DNA from: Saccharomycodes ludwigii
Lineage: Eukaryota > Ascomycota > Saccharomycetes > Saccharomycodales > Saccharomycodaceae
Assembly (NCBI RefSeq): GCF_020623625.1
Contig: NC_060200.1
Coordinates: forward strand, 938,001-1,002,000
Reading direction: 5' to 3'
DNA: 64,000 bases
The position numbers and the translations under genes were made by a program. Shown here in pieces: positions 59,646 through 64,000 of this stretch. The notes beneath the pieces were generated by a model. It did not search any database, was not told the DNA's origin, and was given only the letters and a program-made list of their open reading frames with translations. Position 1 is the first letter of the stretch, and every line of letters begins with the position of its first letter.

Positions 59646-62037
59646 ATATGGAAGAACACAGAAAAAAAAAAAAAAAAAAAAAGAAAAGTTTACCCAATTT
59701 TTTGGGACGTGTTTTTCTTTACTGTATGAATATAACACACCGACACATTATTAACAAAAAAAATAGTATTAGATTCAGCATACGGATGTATCTTTTATTT
59801 TATTTAAAAGACCTTTGAGTTTACAATTATTATAAAGGATAATTAGCAAACTATCTTCAAATTTATTTATTTATAATGTGTAACAACTATTTGCTCTTAA
59901 TTCTCTAATTCCCTTTTTCCAATCCAAATACACTAACAAAAAATTTTCTTTCCAGAAATAGTGCTTGTGATGAAAGTAATTTTTTTTTTGAATGAGATTC
60001 TGGCATCGATAATTTTTCATTTTTCAATTGTCACTAAATATTATAATTGCAAAATTTTACAAGCTTTTCCAACTCTGACATAATATAAATCAATAAATAT
60101 ACATTGTATGATTAGAAATAGCCTTATGATTTATATTGTATGGATACATGCAATATAGTATCACGTTAAAAACATATTTATATTTAATAAATGAAAAAAA
60201 ATATTTGAACTCGGTTAATTTTTTGCTAGAAACAAGTAATCAGTGTTTATAGATTCTTTGTTATTAAACCGGTTTCATTATTAGTAAAAAAAAAAAAAAA
60301 AAGACTCTACGACTTACGTCTAAAAAATACAACAAAAATAATTAGTAGTAACAAGAAATTATATGTTGGAAACTATACATTATGTTTATTAATTCAAACC
60401 TTATCATATGTACAAACAAAACAATAAACACAAAGAAAAGGATGATTTGAGCTTAGTTACCCTTTAAATATATTTTTTTTTTTGGATCCTTCGATACTTC
60501 CTATTCCCTCTGTCAATTTGTTTTTAATTTATCTAATTTTATTTTGTCCCAAGATTTAGTTATTATTTTTTTTTTTTTTTTTTTTTTTCAATTTTTAAGA
60601 ATTTCTTTTCTTAACAAGACAGTAGATGATACTCTGCATAACATATTGTTTCCGGTTAATTAATTAATTCATTTATTTATTTATATTTATTTTAAGAAAG
60701 TAAAACAAGGAAGAAAAGTAATATGATTATTCGTTTATTGTTTCATTCGATTACACCCTGAACCCTTTTCTTCTCCAATTATTTACAAATTCTTATTATA
60801 TATATATATATATCTTCTCCACTTTCTATGGCTTAAAATAAATATAATAAATGATACAAGAGGGCAAAGAACGTATTTCTCCTTTTTTCTATATAAGAGT
60901 AAAAATGTTAAAAAAACAAAACCCTTGAAATAGTGAGGGGGTGTGTATTATCGCCTATTACAAATTTTTTTATTTTTATTTTTATTTTTATTTTTAGCGT
61001 TCCGATAAATGTTTCTAAGAAATAAGCGTACATTCTAATAAAAATCTCACCAATTTTGGATTGAAACAGCGCAGGGCAATAAACAAACCCTTTCAAAAAA
61101 AAAGCAACGTTAAAATACAACAAGCGCCTAAAAAAAAAACAAATAGTACACATTCTTATAAATAAATAAAATAATATATGTGATAACCTTTTGCATTTGT
61201 TTCAGTTATCTTGTTTTTGTTTATAGTTGCAGACTTGTACGCAGCAAAAATCTAACCTTGCCTTTTTCCCACATTGACACGTAATTAAAACGCATTAGAA
61301 AAATGTGTAAAAAAAAAAAAAAAAAAAAAAAGGCTTCTCACTTATCTTATTTTTATTACAACATTCTTACAAAAATACGTATAATATATTATGTGGCATA
61401 ATTAACTACTGCAACGTTTATTCAAAATAAAATAAATTATATAGTGTAAAGTTTGTATATTTTTTTTTAATTTTTTTTTTTTAATTTTTTGAACCGAGGG
61501 TTATTTCCGTATTAATAAGTAATAACCAAATAGCAATAATAATACTTTTTTTTCTAGAAACAAATGAAAAATGATATTAATCTACAATTAGCTGGTAGTA
61601 ATATATTTATTTATAAATATATCTTCATATAAATTCAAGAGAGCACGTTTTTTAAAAAAAAAAAAATTAAAAAAAATAGACCTTTTCTTCTCATATCTTA
61701 CTTTTTTTCTTATTTTTTTTTTTATTTTTTTTTTTTTTTTTCGCTTTGCTGTCTTTGTCAAATTAGGCCTAAAGTCATCTTGTTCACTCAGCGGAGATAG
61801 TAAAAAAGAAAAAGGAGGAAAAACAGGAAGAACTACAAAAAAAAGAAAAGAAAAGAAAAAACAAAAATTAACAAACAAAAGAAATATATTAATATTTTTT
61901 TATTTCCTCTTCTTTTAATGTTTCAATTCCTTTTTGCCTGTCATTTCCTTTTAATCTAATTTGCCTTTTCCACTAATAATATAATTCAGAAAAAAAAAAG
62001 TGCTTTATAAAATTATCATACTTCAACTAGCATCACA
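59461..62037. other. 2.6-kb gene-free region between RPA12 and the MNN4-type gene
   Basis: The longest non-coding stretch in the window. Near RPA12 it is crowded with A-runs (59561-59682, including 36 consecutive A at 59609-59644). The middle is AT-rich with ordinary complexity. It contains two matches to the yeast origin core sequence at 60176-60186 and 60679-60689 (ATTTATATTTA in both). Nearer MNN4 it has pyrimidine tracts (61701-61741) and A/G tracts. No protein, tRNA or known RNA was recognised. S. cerevisiae has NTA1 (YJR062C) at this place. Confidence 0.6.
59561..59682. repeat. Cluster of long A homopolymers upstream of RPA12
   Basis: Several A-runs separated by a few bases, the longest being 36 A at 59609-59644. 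They lie within about 220 bp of the RPA12 ATG and give rise to spurious lysine or phenylalanine ORFs. Confidence 0.95.
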
Positions 62038-64000
62038 ATGCTTCAGCAACATACAACAAACAATGGTAATAGAAGTCCTTACGATAGGAACAGAGGTGGC
62101 CTCCACAATTTAGTAAAGAAGTTATCGAGTATATTATTTAGAAAGATAAACCTGCTTCAATTTACTAATTTTAGTAAAACTCGTAATGCTAAATCGTTGC
62201 TAAGAAAATATTCCTCAAAGAATTTTTTGTTGGTTCTATTATTTCTCATTGTAATATTAACTACTATATTCAGTTTAAGTGTTATTAGCACTGATACAAA
62301 TAGAATGCTAGATACTTCTGGTTTTAGAGAAAATATAGATTTATCTGAAGTACCAGATTATTATTCATCTAGTCACCTGGATGCTGGCTCCGATGACATT
62401 GACAAAAATGGTAATGCCGGTATAAAAGATTATTTAAGCTCTATTTTGGAATGGACTTGGGGATATGATGAAGTCATTGATTATTCTGTTAACGTTGATG
62501 ATTTTGAGAATGGTGATGTATATGTGTCATTGTATGGACAAGATGATTTTTCATATAAATTAGTTAATAACGAGTTGGATCTATCTCTAAAAGACATCGA
62601 AACTGCATTATTAAAAATAAACAGTGGGAGTGACGCTGATGAAAGCAACATTTTGCTTGATGTTTTTGCTAATTTTTATAAGCACTGGAAATTTAATACG
62701 TCCCTAAGTTACATATTCGAGTACAGTTTTATTAAGAATTTTTTGAAAAGATCTAGGTTTAAAATTGATAATCTAAGTGATATTTTCAATGAGACAATGC
62801 AAAATTCGGCAAATCCAGTCTTGAGAACTTATGAGCACGACCCAAGATTGACGATTTCTGTTTACTCAAAGTACATTAATACCCATTATAAAAATTTAAT
62901 TGAAATTGGAGATACGGAAATACCCTTTTCATGGTACGATTGGGCTAATATGGATATTTTAAATGATTTTATTGACTTGGATAGTAAAGATAAGCCAAAT
63001 TGTAAATGGATTTTGAACAAATATTTGAAAACTGAAGATTTGGAGAAGTTTGAAAAAAAATTTCATCACAAAATATTTAATACTGATCGTACTACCGCGT
63101 TGGTCATGGATGTCTTCACTTCTAACTCCAAGTTAATTCCAAGTAATGAAAAAGAACTAAAAGAACAAGAAATTTTGGACCCGCAGGAATACTGTATAGA
63201 TGATAATTCACCATTTTCACCTGGCTTTAAGTCGCAAAAAGTATGGGCTTTTGGTAGACCTGAGGTTTGTAATATCCATGGTAGATCAACTTTATTGTCA
63301 AATTCAAAGCCACCGGTTTCAATTAATTTTATGGACAGGACAAATTATAAAATTTTACAAGTGTTCACCATGAATTCCACTTCAGATAACTTTATAAAAA
63401 ATGGTATGTTGGAGGAGTTTTTAATTAGCGAATATCCAACTTATCCCCATTTGAAAAATGATTTTATGTTTAATCATTTAGATTACTTTAAGCTAATTCA
63501 AGATAAGTTTCAATTTGTTAGTTTAGACACCAATAAACAAAGCAAAAAATCGTTGAAATTTCAAGTTACTTTGAGTCCAGAAGATTTTGAATTTGATGCT
63601 CAAAAAAAAATCAGTGAATTAGAATCAAATTTACCAAATTTAAATAGGCACCAAGTTTCATATTTAGATTCTTTAAAATATTCGTTATCGTTGCATCCGG
63701 CTGATGTCCCTAAGTTTTTCAAAGAGGCGTCTAAAGTCAAAGATTTTGGTCATCTTGGCCATCATTATGATTTAAGGTTTTTCCATGGTTCTTTGCCATT
63801 TTTGGAAGTTAGAACAAGATTGAATAGTATAGTGAGAGCATGGTTGCAATTTACGCAATTTGCCGATCTAAATACTTGGATAGCACATGGTACGTTATAT
63901 GGCTGGTTATACGATGGTCTGAGCTTTCCATGGGATGGTGATCATGATGTCCAAATGTCTATTGTTGATTTGAACAAATTGGCTGAATTTTATAATCAAA
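62038..64000 (+). CDS. MNN4: Mnn4/Mnn14-type LicD-family mannosylphosphate transfer protein (partial)
   Basis: The first 654 codons of a Golgi type II membrane protein related to S. cerevisiae Mnn4 (YKL201C) and Mnn14 (YJR061W), which are needed for mannosylphosphate transfer to N-linked glycans. A basic cytosolic segment is followed by a single transmembrane helix (about residues 63-83) and a long lumenal stem. Conserved regions include FSPGFKSQKVWAFGRPEVC and, near the right edge, a LicD-type nucleotidyltransferase core with WIAHGTLYGW and the aspartate motif WDGDHDVQM (about residues 630-638). The start is the ATG at 62038. The 3' end lies beyond the window, so the lysine/glutamate-rich tail known from yeast Mnn4 cannot be judged. 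Confidence 0.92.
   Translation, partial: MLQQHTTNNGNRSPYDRNRGGLHNLVKKLSSILFRKINLLQFTNFSKTRNAKSLLRKYSSKNFLLVLLFLIVILTTIFSLSVISTDTNRMLDTSGFRENIDLSEVPDYYSSSHLDAGSDDIDKNGNAGIKDYLSSILEWTWGYDEVIDYSVNVDDFENGDVYVSLYGQDDFSYKLVNNELDLSLKDIETALLKINSGSDADESNILLDVFANFYKHWKFNTSLSYIFEYSFIKNFLKRSRFKIDNLSDIFNETMQNSANPVLRTYEHDPRLTISVYSKYINTHYKNLIEIGDTEIPFSWYDWANMDILNDFIDLDSKDKPNCKWILNKYLKTEDLEKFEKKFHHKIFNTDRTTALVMDVFTSNSKLIPSNEKELKEQEILDPQEYCIDDNSPFSPGFKSQKVWAFGRPEVCNIHGRSTLLSNSKPPVSINFMDRTNYKILQVFTMNSTSDNFIKNGMLEEFLISEYPTYPHLKNDFMFNHLDYFKLIQDKFQFVSLDTNKQSKKSLKFQVTLSPEDFEFDAQKKISELESNLPNLNRHQVSYLDSLKYSLSLHPADVPKFFKEASKVKDFGHLGHHYDLRFFHGSLPFLEVRTRLNSIVRAWLQFTQFADLNTWIAHGTLYGWLYDGLSFPWDGDHDVQMSIVDLNKLAEFYNQ

Overview
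This window is nuclear DNA from a budding yeast (Saccharomycetales) that did not pass through the whole-genome duplication (WGD) of the Saccharomyces lineage. It is very AT-rich, packed with long poly(A)/poly(T) tracts, and its genes are mostly intronless single ORFs with A-rich leaders. Nearly every protein is recognisable as an orthologue of a named S. cerevisiae protein. CTG appears to be read as leucine, for example in OPI3, where it falls on a hydrophobic position. A member of the Saccharomycodaceae (Saccharomycodes-like, given the AT-richness and long intergenic regions) or another non-WGD Saccharomycetaceae would fit. I cannot fix the species from the sequence. No LTR element, DNA transposon, plasmid, virus-like element or CRISPR array was recognised.

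Layout. Block A (1 to about 19.3 kb) zips together S. cerevisiae chromosome XIII genes YMR226C-YMR221C and chromosome XV genes YOR289W-YOR280C. The order is two tandem YMR226C-type dehydrogenases, an AMMECR1 protein, MPD1, MRPL44, RRP36, RDL2, YOR283W, MRE11, PLP2, UBP8, FSH3 and FMP42. Block B (about 19.3 to 64 kb) zips together chromosome XI genes YKL209C-YKL201C and chromosome X genes YJR073C-YJR061W. The order is STE6, OPI3, tRNA-Thr(CGU), CBT1, a GH125 mannosidase, EMC3, NPA3, ADD66, LIA1, HAM1, LOS1, EAP1, RFC2, YAE1, one TOR kinase, ARP3, CCT5, RPA12 and the start of an MNN4-type gene. Genes that are ohnologue pairs in S. cerevisiae (TOR1/TOR2, MNN4/MNN14, FSH2/FSH3 by position) occur once here. 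The switch between blocks falls in the 89-bp gap between the convergent genes FMP42 and STE6.

Function. The genes are housekeeping and do not form one pathway: ER folding and membrane insertion (MPD1, EMC3), ribosome and RNA polymerase I function (RRP36, YAE1, RPA12, MRPL44), DNA repair and replication (MRE11, RFC2), growth control and translation (TOR, EAP1, LOS1, LIA1), chaperones (PLP2, CCT5, ADD66, NPA3), actin (ARP3), mating (STE6), phospholipids (OPI3) and glycan processing (GH125, MNN4). The most informative non-coding signals are: a mating-type operator upstream of STE6 that pairs a perfect Mcm1 box with a perfect alpha2 half-site and an HMG-like ACAATG arm; an E-box cluster upstream of OPI3; two groups of inverted repeats that could be structured RNAs (16776-16874 and 33741-33879); a pentanucleotide (ATTTT)n array just upstream of two minus-strand start codons; and a 2.6-kb gene-free stretch before MNN4. 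I found no clearly novel multi-gene system.
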